A stretch of DNA of 64,000 bases. It comes from WLNJ01 sp037131165 (lineage in GTDB: Bacteria > Actinomycetota > Thermoleophilia > Solirubrobacterales > Solirubrobacteraceae). Of the stretch, positions 37,962 through 47,114 are shown one piece after another. A model generated the notes under the pieces. It did no database searches. It was not told the DNA's origin and worked only from the letters and a program-made list of their open reading frames with translations. The stretch's first letter is position 1. Every line of letters begins with the position of its first letter. The position numbers and the translations under genes are program-made. The DNA lies in NCBI GenBank assembly GCA_037131165.1, contig JBAXRO010000001.1, positions 17,066 through 81,065 of the forward strand, read 5' to 3'.

Positions 37962-38795
37962 GTGAGCAGACGGAGCGCACTTATCGCCTTCGGGGCGACC
38001 ATCGCACTGTTGGCCGTGACGGCAGGCGGCCTGCTGGCATTCGGGGTGATCGGTGGCGCGAGCGACGGGCGGCAGAAGACACGGGTTGTCCTCTATGGCG
38101 ACTCGCTCTCGGTCGAATCGGGCCGCCATGTCCGCTCCACCCTGAGGCGAGCCGACTCCAATGTCGAGTTCGCAAACCGCTCGTTCCCGGGCACGGCACC
38201 GTGCGACTGGTTCCAGCGCGCATCCGTGGATGCCGAACGCAAGACGTTCGCTGTGATCGTCGAGGCCTTCGGCAACAACCAGTCCAAGTGCCAGCTGACC
38301 GAAGCCGGTAACCGGCCGAGATCGGAGGGCGACCTTTACTGGCGGCGGTACCGCACTGACCTGAGGAAGCTGATCGCAATGTTCCCCGACACGACGAAGA
38401 TCTTCCTGACAGCTCCCCCTGCCGCCTACAACGACGACTCGGCAGGCAAGTCCCACAGCCGGCGGATGCTGATGACGATGCGCAAGGCGGCGTTGGGGTT
38501 CCGCAACGTGCGCGTCGTCAATGCCGGCAAGGCGGTGGAAACGACGGACGGTCAGTACACGCGCTCCCTTCCCTGCCTACGCGCGGAGCCCGAGTGCACC
38601 AACCAGCCGAAGCGCGGATTCAACCTCGTGCGGGCTGAGGACGGGATCCACTTCTGCCCGCCGGTACTGAAGGCGACTGTGGAGAGCCTTGCCCGCTGCC
38701 CCGTTTACTCGTCGGGAGCTTGGCGGTTCGGCCGGGCGCAGGCCGAGCCGGTCGCGTCACTGCTGACGAAGAACCGCAGGCCTCGCAGCGACTGA
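37962..38795 (+). CDS. Exported SGNH/GDSL-type protein (paralogue 1)
   Basis: A 277-residue protein anchored or exported by an N-terminal hydrophobic segment (LIAFGATIALLAVTAGGLLAF). The SGNH blocks are visible: block I VVLYGDSLSVESGRHV (catalytic Ser), block III-like VEAFGNNQSKCQL (G-x-N), and block V ..AEDGIHFCPPVL with D-x-x-H. Six Cys pair up with those of a paralogue at 55572-56447. Family role: ester hydrolysis, often acetyl removal from sugars or peptidoglycan-linked polymers; such domains also occur fused to acyltransferases. It starts at GTG 37962. Its stop lies 3 bp from the convergent CoA-transferase gene. Confidence 0.8.
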   Translation: MSRRSALIAFGATIALLAVTAGGLLAFGVIGGASDGRQKTRVVLYGDSLSVESGRHVRSTLRRADSNVEFANRSFPGTAPCDWFQRASVDAERKTFAVIVEAFGNNQSKCQLTEAGNRPRSEGDLYWRRYRTDLRKLIAMFPDTTKIFLTAPPAAYNDDSAGKSHSRRMLMTMRKAALGFRNVRVVNAGKAVETTDGQYTRSLPCLRAEPECTNQPKRGFNLVRAEDGIHFCPPVLKATVESLARCPVYSSGAWRFGRAQAEPVASLLTKNRRPRSD

Positions 38796-38798
38796 GGC

Positions 38799-39986
38799 TC
38801 AGGCGACGGCGCCCGACTGCCGCAACCGGGCGATCCTCTCGCGCGTGTAGCCGAGATCTTCGAGGATCTCGTCGGTGTGCTGACCGAGGCTCGGCGGACC
38901 CGTGACGGCAGACATCCTGCCCCCTGAGAAGCGGGCCGGCGGACCGACGACGCGTCCGGCGCCGTCGAGCGCGATCGTGGCCGGCTGGCCCGCCGCATCG
39001 GCTGCAGCGAGGCCGGCCTGCACCCCGAGGACCCGTCCACACGGCACGCCTGCCAACTCGAGCCGCTCGATCCACTCGGCCACTGGATGCCGGGAGAACC
39101 GGCTGTTCAGCTCGGGAATCAGCAAGTCCCGATTGCTCACCCGGTCGGGGTTGGTGGCGTAACGGGCGTCGGCTGCGAGATCGTCGGCCCCGATCGCTGC
39201 GCACATCCGCTGCCAGAGGCCATCGTTGGCTGCTGCCACGACGAAGTGGCCGTCGGCCCCGGTGAACGACTCGTACGGGACGATGCTCGGGTGGGCGTTG
39301 CCATACCTCCCGGGGTCGCTGCCTGTAGCCAGTGCCGCCTGAGCCACGTTCACCAGACCGGCGAACGCCGAGTCCAGCAACGAGACTTCGATCACCGCTC
39401 CATGGCCGCTCGCTCTGCGCTCGATCACTGCCGCCAGCACGGCAGTGGCCGCCTCGAGCCCGGTGAGGACGTCGACGATCGCCACTCCGACTTTCTGCGG
39501 CTCGCCGTCCCGCTCGCCGGTGATCGACATGAGCCCGCTCTCGGCCTGGACGATCAGGTCGTAGCCAGGCCGGCCCGCAGGTGACCGAGCCGATCCGAAG
39601 CCGCTGACCGAGCAGACGATCAGGCCCGGGTCCAGACGGAGCAGAGAATCGCCGTCGAGACCCATGCGTGCGGCCGCCTCCGGCAGGAAGTTGTGGATCA
39701 CAACGTCGCTCCAGCAGCAGAGGTCGGCTGCGACGGACTTCCCCTCCTCGCCAACGAGGTCGACGGCGATCGACCGCTTGCCACGATTGACCGAGCGGAA
39801 GTAGGAGGCGACGCCCGCCTCGAACGGCGGCCCCCAAGTCCGCGTCTCGTCCCCCGCCCCGGGCCGCTCGACCTTCACCACCTCGGCCCCGAGGTCGGCG
39901 AGTCGCTGGGTAGCGTAGGGCCCCGCCAATACACGGGAGAAGTCGGCAACCTTGAGTCCTGAGAGTGGCTTTGCCTGATCGGTCAT
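38799..39986 (-). CDS. CaiB/BaiF family (class III) CoA-transferase
   Basis: A 395-residue family III CoA-transferase. N-terminal LSGLKVADFSRVLAGPYATQ and LGAEVVKVERPGAGDETR are typical; YFRSVNRGKRSIAVDL and the segment GRPGYDLIVQAESGLMS place the catalytic Asp (Y-D-L). It moves CoA between carboxylic acids without forming a ping-pong enzyme-CoA thiolester; acceptor and donor are unknown. A succinyl-CoA or mesaconyl-CoA-type substrate would suit the EMC genes around, but this is a guess. Start ATG 39986 has TAGCGT 8 nt before it. It is divergent from moaA, 35 bp apart. Confidence 0.9.
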   Translation of the reverse strand: MTDQAKPLSGLKVADFSRVLAGPYATQRLADLGAEVVKVERPGAGDETRTWGPPFEAGVASYFRSVNRGKRSIAVDLVGEEGKSVAADLCCWSDVVIHNFLPEAAARMGLDGDSLLRLDPGLIVCSVSGFGSARSPAGRPGYDLIVQAESGLMSITGERDGEPQKVGVAIVDVLTGLEAATAVLAAVIERRASGHGAVIEVSLLDSAFAGLVNVAQAALATGSDPGRYGNAHPSIVPYESFTGADGHFVVAAANDGLWQRMCAAIGADDLAADARYATNPDRVSNRDLLIPELNSRFSRHPVAEWIERLELAGVPCGRVLGVQAGLAAADAAGQPATIALDGAGRVVGPPARFSGGRMSAVTGPPSLGQHTDEILEDLGYTRERIARLRQSGAVA

Positions 39987-39994
39987 GGCGACCA

Positions 39995-40000
39995 ACGCTA
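39995..40000 (-). promoter_or_regulatory. -10 hexamer TAGCGT, promoter of the CoA-transferase gene
   Basis: Minus-strand TAGCGT, 8 nt before ATG 39986. Confidence 0.4.
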
Positions 40001-40008
40001 GCCGCCCG

Positions 40009-40014
40009 TATGCT
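40009..40014 (+). promoter_or_regulatory. -10 hexamer TATGCT, promoter that decides the moaA start
   Basis: TATGCT overlaps an in-frame ATG at 40010 and ends 7 nt before GTG 40022, the spacing seen across the window. The ATG is therefore probably part of the promoter, not the start. Confidence 0.45.
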
Positions 40015-40021
40015 GGTCTGC

Positions 40022-41017
40022 GTGGCTCGCGAACAGCTGACCGACGGTCACGGTCGCGCGATCGGCGACGTCAGGATCTCCGTGACCGATCGCTGCAACT
40101 TCCGCTGCCAGTACTGCATGCCCGCTGAAGGGCTGCCCTGGCTCGACCGAGAGTCGGTGCTGACCTTCGAGGAACTGGAGCGGATCACTCGGGTTCTCTC
40201 GGAAATGGGTGTATCAAGCGTCCGGCTGACCGGCGGCGAACCGCTCGTCCGTCGCGACCTGCCCCGCCTCGTTGGGATGCTCGCCGCACTGCCGGGAGTC
40301 GAGGACCTCGCCCTGACCACCAACGGGTTCCTCCTTGCGCGCGACGCAGAGGCCCTCGTGAGGGCAGGCATCGACCGCTTCAACGTCTCGATCGACTCGC
40401 TCGAGCGCGACCGCTTCTACCGGCTCACTCGCCGCGACGCGCTGCCGCAGGTCCTGGCGGGACTCGAGGCGCTGGCGCGGTTCCCCGAGGCGCACCCGAT
40501 CAAGGTCAACGCTGTCGCGATGCGGGGAGTCACCGAGGCCGAGATCCTCCCCTTCGCGCGGTTCGCGAGGGAGCACGACTTCGAGGTCCGGTTCATCGAG
40601 TTCATGCCGCTCGACGCCGACCGCAACTGGTCGGAGGAACAGGTCTTGACCGGCGAGGAGATCCGAGCAGTCGTCGAGCGCACCTTTCCCATGGTCGAGG
40701 AAGAGCGTGAGCCGTCGGCGACCGCCCGGGTCTTCAGGTTCGCCGACGGGACGGGACGGCTCGGGTTCATCAACCCGGTCAGCGAACCGTTCTGCTCCGA
40801 CTGCAACCGGATCCGCATCACGGCCGAGGGCCTGCTGCGAACCTGCCTCTTCTCGATCGGAGAGACCGACCTGAGGGGCCCGATCCGCAGCGGGGCCGAC
40901 GACACCGAACTGGAACGGATCATCCGCGAGGCGGTCTGGCGCAAGGAGCTCAAGCACAGGGTCGGCGAGCCCGGATTCCGCCAACCTCCGCGGACGATGT
41001 CGGCGATCGGCGGCTGA
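40022..41017 (+). CDS. moaA: GTP 3',8-cyclase MoaA
   Basis: A 331-residue radical-SAM enzyme that starts molybdopterin synthesis by cyclising GTP to 3',8-cyclo-7,8-dihydro-GTP. N-terminal cluster CNFRCQYC (CX3CX2C) in ISVTDRCNFRC, VRLTGGEPLVRRDL (SAM-binding GGEP), NVSIDSLERDRF. The C-terminal second cluster is FCSDCNRIRITAEGLLRTC, giving CX2CX13C. It ends in the conserved Gly-Gly (IGG), which is needed with MoaC/MoaA function. GTG 40022 is chosen because of the promoter spacing; ATG 40010 would add four residues. moa partners are not in the window. It ends 1 bp from the convergent lipoprotein gene. Confidence 0.95.
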   Translation: MAREQLTDGHGRAIGDVRISVTDRCNFRCQYCMPAEGLPWLDRESVLTFEELERITRVLSEMGVSSVRLTGGEPLVRRDLPRLVGMLAALPGVEDLALTTNGFLLARDAEALVRAGIDRFNVSIDSLERDRFYRLTRRDALPQVLAGLEALARFPEAHPIKVNAVAMRGVTEAEILPFARFAREHDFEVRFIEFMPLDADRNWSEEQVLTGEEIRAVVERTFPMVEEEREPSATARVFRFADGTGRLGFINPVSEPFCSDCNRIRITAEGLLRTCLFSIGETDLRGPIRSGADDTELERIIREAVWRKELKHRVGEPGFRQPPRTMSAIGG

Positions 41018-41018
41018 A

Positions 41019-42050
41019 CTACTTCTTGGCTGCGATCGCCGAGTCGATCGCGCGACTCATCTCGTTGATGCCGAAAGCACCCTCGAGCCTGCCTGCGATC
41101 TTGCCGTCGGTGCCGACCGTGAAGAACCAGGGTTCACTGAATCCCCCGTCTGTTGCCACCAGACCGAACTGCTTCATCGAGGGGGCCGGGGCCGGGTACT
41201 TCGGCGAATAGGCCTCCTGCTGGATCATCGCGACCTCGTCTCCGTAGGCGGCCTGCAGCTGGAGGAGCAGGTCCGTGACGGGCCCGCAGACCCGCGAGAT
41301 GCAGAACTTGGGGCTCGCGAAGAGGATCGCTACGGGCTTCTTGCCGACGACCGAATCGAAGCTCTGCTCGTGGAGCGAGGGCGCCTTGGGATCGCGGGTA
41401 TCGATCGGCCCGGGCCCCGTCGAGGAGTTGGTCAGGGTCGTTGCCTTGGGAGCGGTCTGCCCAACGGCTGGGATCGAGCTCGACTTCCGCACGGGGATCT
41501 CCGAAGTAGTGGCGGCCACCAGACCGTCAGGTGTCTTCGTGAAGCTGAGAGCCGACCACTTGCCGGCCTTCGGGAACGGAACGGTCGTGGCGTAGACCGC
41601 CTGCAGCTCATCGCCACTGAGTGCGGCCTGCTTCGACAGGAACTTCTGCTGGGGCACCATCGGGTCGGCAGGGGCAGCGAACGGCCCGACCGCCGCCTCG
41701 CCCGGGCTCGGCGCGACGTAGACCACAGTGGGCCCGTAGACGGGCTTGCCGTCCTGGCCGATCGCGGCGAACGCGAGTCGGCTGGGGCCGACAGTCAGGG
41801 TCCCGTTGCCCGGAGCCAACTGCGCCTGTGAGGAAGCGTCTTGAAGCAGCTGCTCGAGAGTCTTGCCCTCCGATTTGGGGAACTCTGCGACGCTGACCTT
41901 CTCCGCTGCCGTGACCGACTCGGCAACCGGACCTGACTTGAGCAGCTCGGCGTTGACGCCGTCGCCACCGCCACCGCCTCCGCAGCCCGCTGCGAGTGCG
42001 CCGAGGATCGCGAACCAGAGCACGATCGAACGCGGGCGGGAACAGACCAT
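41019..42050 (-). CDS. Thioredoxin-fold lipoprotein with CX4C motif
   Basis: A 343-residue lipoprotein: signal VLWFAILGALAAGC with a good lipobox (Cys23), then a run of Gly. Residues about 60-190 form a beta-rich domain (GNGTLTVGPSRLAFAAIG, VVYVAPSP), reminiscent of cupredoxin/copper-type modules but without clear ligands. The C-terminal 120 residues are thioredoxin-like: KPVAILFASPKFCISRVCGP, YGDEVAMIQQEAY, EPWFFTVGTDGKIAGRLEG. The cysteines are separated by four residues (CISRVC), instead of CX2C of thioredoxins or CX3C of SCO proteins. Probably an extracytoplasmic redox or copper-handling protein. Convergent with moaA. Confidence 0.78.
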   Translation of the reverse strand: MVCSRPRSIVLWFAILGALAAGCGGGGGGDGVNAELLKSGPVAESVTAAEKVSVAEFPKSEGKTLEQLLQDASSQAQLAPGNGTLTVGPSRLAFAAIGQDGKPVYGPTVVYVAPSPGEAAVGPFAAPADPMVPQQKFLSKQAALSGDELQAVYATTVPFPKAGKWSALSFTKTPDGLVAATTSEIPVRKSSSIPAVGQTAPKATTLTNSSTGPGPIDTRDPKAPSLHEQSFDSVVGKKPVAILFASPKFCISRVCGPVTDLLLQLQAAYGDEVAMIQQEAYSPKYPAPAPSMKQFGLVATDGGFSEPWFFTVGTDGKIAGRLEGAFGINEMSRAIDSAIAAKK

Positions 42051-42124
42051 TGGGCAATCATCGCAGGCCCGCGCGTGAATGAGCTTCAGGGAGGGAAGCC
42101 TCCTCGATTCGCAGGGAGTCGCCC

Positions 42125-42130
42125 TATGAT
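42125..42130 (+). promoter_or_regulatory. -10 hexamer TATGAT before the zinc-ribbon protein gene
   Basis: TATGAT ends 6 nt before ATG 42137, the start with no ribosome site. Confidence 0.45.
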
Positions 42131-42136
42131 GCCCGC

Positions 42137-42709
42137 ATGGTCGAACCGGGCGGTTCCAACGGCAACTCGAGTTGGCTGCGGTGCTACCGCTGCTGGTCGC
42201 AGAACCTCGAGATCCAAGTCCATTACGAGGGCATTCACCGGGTCGACCCGGAGACCGGGGAACGGGCCGAGGTCGTCGACGAGCTGCAGGAGTCCGTCGT
42301 CCAGTGCCTCGACTGCATGCACGACCAGCCCCACCTCGGTTTCAGCGACGGTCGGATCCAACCGATCTCCGATCGCTGGGAGCGAATGGTCGCCGGGACA
42401 CCGTGGGTCGCTTCCTGCACCGTGACCGTCGACTCCGACGACGTCGACACCTGCTCCGGCCCCGAAGCGGGCGACTCGCTCTCGTACGCAGCCTTCGGCG
42501 ACCACGGAACCCGCGAGTTCTTCACGCACGTTCGGTTCCACAAGCACGCCGACGACCAGATCACGGTCCACCTGCTGGTCGAGCTCTACGCCCGCTCTGC
42601 CGAGGAGGCGACCGAGGTGCTGCAGGAAGCATCGCGCGGGGTTCTCGCGATCACCTCGCTTGCCGAGGAGTCGAGGCCACCCGCCGCCGTCGACGATCCC
42701 CACGCTTGA
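42137..42709 (+). CDS. Zinc-ribbon-like protein of unknown function
   Basis: A 190-residue soluble protein. The N-terminal part carries two C-x-x-C pairs, LRCYRCWSQN and VQCLDCMHDQ, about 40 residues apart, as in a zinc ribbon. A second half (SCTVTVDSDDVDTCSGPEAG, FFTHVRFHKHADDQITVHLL) is an alpha/beta domain with a few His. I recognise no family. It has its own leaderless promoter and is followed 91 bp later by the FAD oxidase gene; whether they are co-transcribed is unclear. Role not assigned. Confidence 0.6.
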   Translation: MVEPGGSNGNSSWLRCYRCWSQNLEIQVHYEGIHRVDPETGERAEVVDELQESVVQCLDCMHDQPHLGFSDGRIQPISDRWERMVAGTPWVASCTVTVDSDDVDTCSGPEAGDSLSYAAFGDHGTREFFTHVRFHKHADDQITVHLLVELYARSAEEATEVLQEASRGVLAITSLAEESRPPAAVDDPHA

Positions 42710-42800
42710 TCCTCGATCTCCTGCGAGCGAGACCGACCTCAGGCGCCCGAATGCTTGCCCCGATTGCCCTCGACTTGCGGCGACGCTTGAAGCCACTGCG

Positions 42801-44057
42801 ATGACGACCACGGTACACCCCGCCTCGACTGCCGAGGTCGCCGAGGTCCTGCGCCGGGCGTCGGCCGACGGCACGCCGCTTGTCGCTGTCGGCGGAGGCA
42901 CCGGGCTGGCCGATGCCACGAGGGCATCCGATGGCGAGATCAGCCTTCTGACCGACCGTCTCAAGCGCCTCGCTCCGGTCGACATGGCCGCAGCCCAGGT
43001 GACTGTCGGGGCAGGAGTCACCCTGGCTGAACTCGAGAACCACGTCAGGGCGGCAGGCCTCGAGTTCCCGCTGGACCTCGGCGCCCGACAGACCGCCCAC
43101 CTCGGCGGGATGGCGGCCTCGAACGCAGGCGGATCGCTGGCTTGGCGATTCGGCTCGATGCGCGACTTGGTCGCGGGCTTCGAGGCAGTCCTGGCCGACG
43201 GCTCGATCGTCGGCTCGCTGGCCGGTCTCCAGAAGGACAACGCCGGTTACGACCTCAGAGGCCTGTTCATGGGCAGCGAGGGAACGCTCGGCGTGATCAC
43301 GGCCCTGAGGCTCAAGCTGGTCCAAGCGATGCCCGCAAGGGCAACAGCGCTGATCGCGGCCGGCAGCCCCGAACGGGCGCTGGCGATCGGTGTCCACCTT
43401 CGATCGACCTCTCCGGAGCTGATCGTCTGCGACTTCATCGCCCCGCGCGGTACCGCCCTCACATGCGCCCGACTCGGCGTCGAGCCCCCGGTACAACCGG
43501 GCGGCGGTTGGTTGGTGCTGGCGGAGCTCGGATCGCAGGCGGGTGACGGGATCGAGGAGCGGCTGGCATCGGCGATCGCCGACTCGCCCGGGGGAGCGCC
43601 CGAGGCCGCAGTCGCTGCCGATTCGGCCCAGCGTGATGCAATCTGGAGGATCAGGGATTCGATCTACGAAGCGTGCGAAGCCACCGGCCCAACCCGCAAG
43701 CTCGACCTTTCGGTCGGGGTCTCCAGTATTCCCGGCTTGGCGGCCGACGTGCTCGAGGCGCTGGCAGCCGAAGGCTGCGATCCGGCGACCGACATCGCAG
43801 TCTGGGGACACCTGCTCGACGGGAACTTCCACGCCACGCTGATGGGCCCGGCAGCCACGGCGGAAGTCGAAATGGCGGCCACCCTCAGCGTGCAGCGCCA
43901 CGGCGGTTCGGTTGCGGCCGAGCATGGAGTCGGGCGCCAGCGGCTCGCGGTGCTGGGGCTGACCAGGACGCCCTCGGAGCTGGCTGCGATGCGGGCGATC
44001 CGCGCAGCGCTCGATCCTGCTGGCATCCTAGCCCGGGGTCGTGCCCTGCCCGACTGA
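42801..44057 (+). CDS. FAD-linked oxidase (GlcD/D-lactate dehydrogenase-like)
   Basis: A 418-residue flavoprotein with a PCMH-type FAD domain (LVAVGGGTGLADATRA, VGAGVTLAELENHVRAAG, GMAASNAGGSLAWRFGSMRD) and a C-terminal FAD-oxidase domain. The latter has WGHLLDGNFHATL (G-H-x-x-D-G-N-x-H, metal/substrate ligands) and GGSVAAEHGVGRQR. It belongs to the GlcD/D-2-hydroxyacid dehydrogenase family, which oxidises D-lactate, glycolate or D-2-hydroxyglutarate. If glycolate, it would produce the glyoxylate that Mcl can condense with acetyl-CoA. The start ATG 42801 leaves a short N-terminus; longer frames have no matching residues. It runs up to the convergent protease gene. Confidence 0.88.
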   Translation: MTTTVHPASTAEVAEVLRRASADGTPLVAVGGGTGLADATRASDGEISLLTDRLKRLAPVDMAAAQVTVGAGVTLAELENHVRAAGLEFPLDLGARQTAHLGGMAASNAGGSLAWRFGSMRDLVAGFEAVLADGSIVGSLAGLQKDNAGYDLRGLFMGSEGTLGVITALRLKLVQAMPARATALIAAGSPERALAIGVHLRSTSPELIVCDFIAPRGTALTCARLGVEPPVQPGGGWLVLAELGSQAGDGIEERLASAIADSPGGAPEAAVAADSAQRDAIWRIRDSIYEACEATGPTRKLDLSVGVSSIPGLAADVLEALAAEGCDPATDIAVWGHLLDGNFHATLMGPAATAEVEMAATLSVQRHGGSVAAEHGVGRQRLAVLGLTRTPSELAAMRAIRAALDPAGILARGRALPD

Positions 44058-44064
44058 CCGGGTC

Positions 44065-45051
44065 CTACCCGACTTCATGCGCGATGTTCACACGGAGCAG
44101 GTCCTCCGCGGTCTGGATCGGCTCGTAGACGGCGTCGCACGGGTCCGACACCGACACTCCTGAAACGAGTCCATAAGCGCTGTTGCGCGCGTAGACGGGG
44201 CTGCCGCTGTCGCCCGAGGCGACGCAGATGTTCGCCTCGACCAATCCAGTCACCACCGCATCGCCGTAATCCACGGTCACGTCCAAGGCCGTAACGGCGC
44301 CGCAATTCGACTCGCCGTACCAAGCCCCGGTCACGCAGACCCGCATTCCAGAGGCGCTGTCGGAATCAGTGCGAATGGGGTATTCGGGATTGGCCGTCGT
44401 GTCCGGCCCATCGGTGACCTGGACCCATGCTCTGGATCGCCAGCCGGCCGGGTTGTTGACGTGCATGATCGACCCGTCGCCCGCCTCCCCGAACACCGAC
44501 CTGTGGATAGGACCAACCTCATGTGCCGAGGAGTTGGCGAAACGGGTTCGCCACACGGCCCCAGGGCTGACGTCACAATGCCCGGCCGTAATCTGGAACA
44601 GCCTGCCATCGATGCGGCTGCGGGCGAGGAACCCCCCTGTACAGCTCCCCTGAGCGATCAGGATCCGGATGCCGGCCCTCAATGGCGGATCGCAGAACGG
44701 ATACGAACAGGCAGCGGGCCTCATCCGCTCGGACTTGACCTTCACCGACACAAGGCTGCCGAAGACCGCCTTGGTCCGCTCGATCAGGTCCTGCTGATCG
44801 GCCGTCCTGACAGCCCTCGGCGGCACCCGCAACTCCAGCCCGTCACCGCCGGCGCGAACAGCAGACCCCATCCGGAGCCTCGCCGAACCGTTGGCGGCCC
44901 TCAGGTTCGCAGCGAACCACTTGCTGGCAGACCGCAGGGCAGGTCGGACATCGCCCTTCGACGGCGGAGGCGCCCACGCCCAGCCAACGGCGTTGGCGGC
45001 GACCAATGCCGCCAGACCGGCTGCGCAACTGCGGCGATTGACGGCGACCAT
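44065..45051 (-). CDS. Secreted chymotrypsin-like serine protease (S1 family)
   Basis: A 328-residue exported protease of the streptogrisin/alpha-lytic type. Signal peptide SCAAGLAALVAANAVGWAWA after MVAVNRR. A propeptide-like stretch of about 110 residues ends near MRPAACSYPFC. The catalytic triad is seen as ITAGHC (His), FGEAGDGSIMHV (Asp) and CVASGDSGSPVY (Ser, G-D-S-G). Several Cys pairs (GHC, CVTG/SNC) suit an extracellular enzyme. It probably degrades extracellular protein for nutrition, and the propeptide likely acts as folding aid. ATG 45051 has GGAGG-type ribosome site. It is preceded by the pckG 3' terminator, so it is monocistronic. Confidence 0.88.
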   Translation of the reverse strand: MVAVNRRSCAAGLAALVAANAVGWAWAPPPSKGDVRPALRSASKWFAANLRAANGSARLRMGSAVRAGGDGLELRVPPRAVRTADQQDLIERTKAVFGSLVSVKVKSERMRPAACSYPFCDPPLRAGIRILIAQGSCTGGFLARSRIDGRLFQITAGHCDVSPGAVWRTRFANSSAHEVGPIHRSVFGEAGDGSIMHVNNPAGWRSRAWVQVTDGPDTTANPEYPIRTDSDSASGMRVCVTGAWYGESNCGAVTALDVTVDYGDAVVTGLVEANICVASGDSGSPVYARNSAYGLVSGVSVSDPCDAVYEPIQTAEDLLRVNIAHEVG

Positions 45052-45110
45052 TCCCGAGTCCGACCTCCTGCAACCACCGTAGGTGGCTCCAGCCCAGGGA
45101 GGGAAAGAAG

Positions 45111-45134
45111 AAGGGGAGCCGTGAGGCTCCCCTT
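45111..45134 (-). terminator. Intrinsic terminator of pckG
   Basis: Perfect 10-bp stem AAGGGGAGCC/GGCTCCCCTT with a 4-nt loop (45121-45124). On the minus strand it is followed by CTTCTTTCCC, a T-rich tail. It begins 26 bp after the pckG stop. Confidence 0.8.
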
Positions 45135-45160
45135 TGCAGCTCAGTGGATGTCGTTGCGGA

Positions 45161-46963
45161 TCAGCCCAGGCGCTGGGACAGCGCAGCGAGCTGGTCGCGC
45201 ATCTCCTGCGGAAGCCGCTCACCGAGAGAGTCGAGGTGCTCCTCGATCGAAGGCAGCTCGGCCTTCCACTCCGCCGGATCTACCTTGAGCAGCTCAGCCA
45301 AGTCGGCCCCGCTGATGTCGAGGCCGTCGGTGTTGATGTCGCCGACCTGCGGAAGGAAGCCGATCGGTGTCTCGACCCCGTCGGCCTGGCCGTCACAGCG
45401 ACGGAATACCCACTCGAGGACCCGGCTGTTCTCGCCGAAGCCGGGCCAGAGCCAGCGTCCGTCGGCGTCCTTGCGGAACCAGTTGACATAGAAGATCCTC
45501 GGCAGCTTCGACGCCTCCGTCGAGCGGCCGATCTTCAGCCAGTGACCTGCGTAGTCGGCCATGTTGTAGCCGGCGAACGGAAGCTGGGCGAACGGGTCGC
45601 GCCTGAGGACTCCCATCGCTCCTGCCGCGGCTGCGGTCGTCTCCGACGACATCGTCGCTCCGAGGAAGGTGCCGTGCTCCCAGTCGAATGCCTCGTGAAC
45701 GAGCGGCACAACTCCGGAGCGGCGTCCACCGAACAGGATCGCGTCGATCGGCACGCCCTCCGGGTCCTCCCACTCGGGTGCGATCGCCGGGTCCTGAGCT
45801 GCCGCAACGGTGAACCGGGCGTTCGGGTGCGACGACGGCGTTTCCGAGTCCGGGGTCCAGTCGTTGCCGTGCCAGTCGATCAGGTGCGCGGGCGGCTCCT
45901 TGGTCATGCCCTCCCACCAGATGTCGCCGTCGTCGGTCTTGGCGCAGTTGGTGAACACTGCGTTGGCGTGGATCGTCTTCATCGCGTTCGGGTTGGTCTC
46001 GTCGCTCGTGCCCGGGGCGACACCGAAGAAGCCCGCCTCGGGGTTGATCGCGTAGAGGCGACCGTCCTCCTTGAACTTCATCCAGGCGATGTCGTCGCCG
46101 ACCGTCTCGACCTTCCAGCCGGGCAGGGTCGGGATCAGCATCGCGAGGTTGGTCTTGCCGCACGCCGACGGGAATGCCGCGGCGATGTTCTTCACTTCAC
46201 CCTCGGGCGAGGTGAGCTTGAGGATCAGCATGTGCTCGGCCATCCAGCCCTCGTCACGTGCCATCACGGAGGCGATCCGCAGCGCGAAGCACTTCTTGCC
46301 GAGCAGGGCGTTGCCGCCGTAGCCGGAGCCATAGGACCAGATCTCACGGGTCTCGGGGTAGTGAACGATGTACTTCGTCTCCGAATTGCAGGGCCACGGC
46401 ACGTCGGCCTGGCCCTCGGCCAGAGGAGCGCCGACCGTGTGGACGCATGGAACGAAATCCCCGTCCTCGCCGATCACGTCGAGTGCGGCCTGGCCCATCC
46501 GGGTCATGACTCGCATCGAGACGACCACGTAGGGGGAGTCGGTGAGCTCAACCCCGACATGGGCGATCGGCGATCCGAGCGGCCCCATCGAGAACGGGAC
46601 CACGTACATCGTGCGTCCTGCCATGCAGCCGTCGAACAGGCCGTTGAGCTCCGCCCTCATTTCGACCGGCGGGCGCCAGTTGTTGGTCGGACCGGCGTCG
46701 ATCTCATGCTCGGAGCAGATGAAGGTCCTGTCCTCGACCCGGGCGACGTCACTCGGGTCGGAGCGGCAGAGGTAGCTGTTGGGGCGCTTCTCCTCGGCGA
46801 GGCGCTCGAAGGTCCCGGCATCGACCAGTTGCTGGCAGAGCCGGTCGTACTCCTCGACCGAACCGTCGCACCAGACCACCTGGGCGGGTTTGGTCAGGGC
46901 TGCGATCTCGTCTACCCAGGCCTTGAGCCTGGCGTGGTTGGTGGGGGCCTCGCTGGTGCTCAC
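45161..46963 (-). CDS. pckG: Phosphoenolpyruvate carboxykinase (GTP)
   Basis: A 600-residue GTP-dependent PEP carboxykinase catalysing oxaloacetate + GTP to PEP + CO2 + GDP, the entry to gluconeogenesis. Motifs: [18 protein letters not shown] (P-loop with the active-site Cys), [20 protein letters not shown] (metal binding), [21 protein letters not shown] and [17 protein letters not shown]. Start GTG 46963 follows AAGGAG at good spacing, so its transcript has a leader. It lies next to mcl and maoC, whose pathway yields malate and succinyl-CoA, so placing pckG here fits growth on acetyl-CoA-yielding substrates. A perfect terminator hairpin follows. Confidence 0.97.
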   Translation of the reverse strand: MSTSEAPTNHARLKAWVDEIAALTKPAQVVWCDGSVEEYDRLCQQLVDAGTFERLAEEKRPNSYLCRSDPSDVARVEDRTFICSEHEIDAGPTNNWRPPVEMRAELNGLFDGCMAGRTMYVVPFSMGPLGSPIAHVGVELTDSPYVVVSMRVMTRMGQAALDVIGEDGDFVPCVHTVGAPLAEGQADVPWPCNSETKYIVHYPETREIWSYGSGYGGNALLGKKCFALRIASVMARDEGWMAEHMLILKLTSPEGEVKNIAAAFPSACGKTNLAMLIPTLPGWKVETVGDDIAWMKFKEDGRLYAINPEAGFFGVAPGTSDETNPNAMKTIHANAVFTNCAKTDDGDIWWEGMTKEPPAHLIDWHGNDWTPDSETPSSHPNARFTVAAAQDPAIAPEWEDPEGVPIDAILFGGRRSGVVPLVHEAFDWEHGTFLGATMSSETTAAAAGAMGVLRRDPFAQLPFAGYNMADYAGHWLKIGRSTEASKLPRIFYVNWFRKDADGRWLWPGFGENSRVLEWVFRRCDGQADGVETPIGFLPQVGDINTDGLDISGADLAELLKVDPAEWKAELPSIEEHLDSLGERLPQEMRDQLAALSQRLG

Positions 46964-47070
46964 ATCGACTCCTTGTTCAGCTGTCTCTCTAGGGGGCGGG
47001 AGAAATTTGATCCGGGAACGCGAAACGGCGCCACGATCAGCGCGACGCCAGAATCGGAACTATGCCCGAT

Positions 47071-47096
47071 CCGGCGGCAGATTGCCCTGCCGCCGG
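47071..47096 (-). terminator. Terminator hairpin of maoC
   Basis: Perfect 10-bp stem CCGGCGGCAG/CTGCCGCCGG with a 6-nt loop, 18 bp after the maoC stop on the minus strand. Confidence 0.7.
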
Positions 47097-47114
47097 AGGG
47101 GCTGGAAGCGCAGA

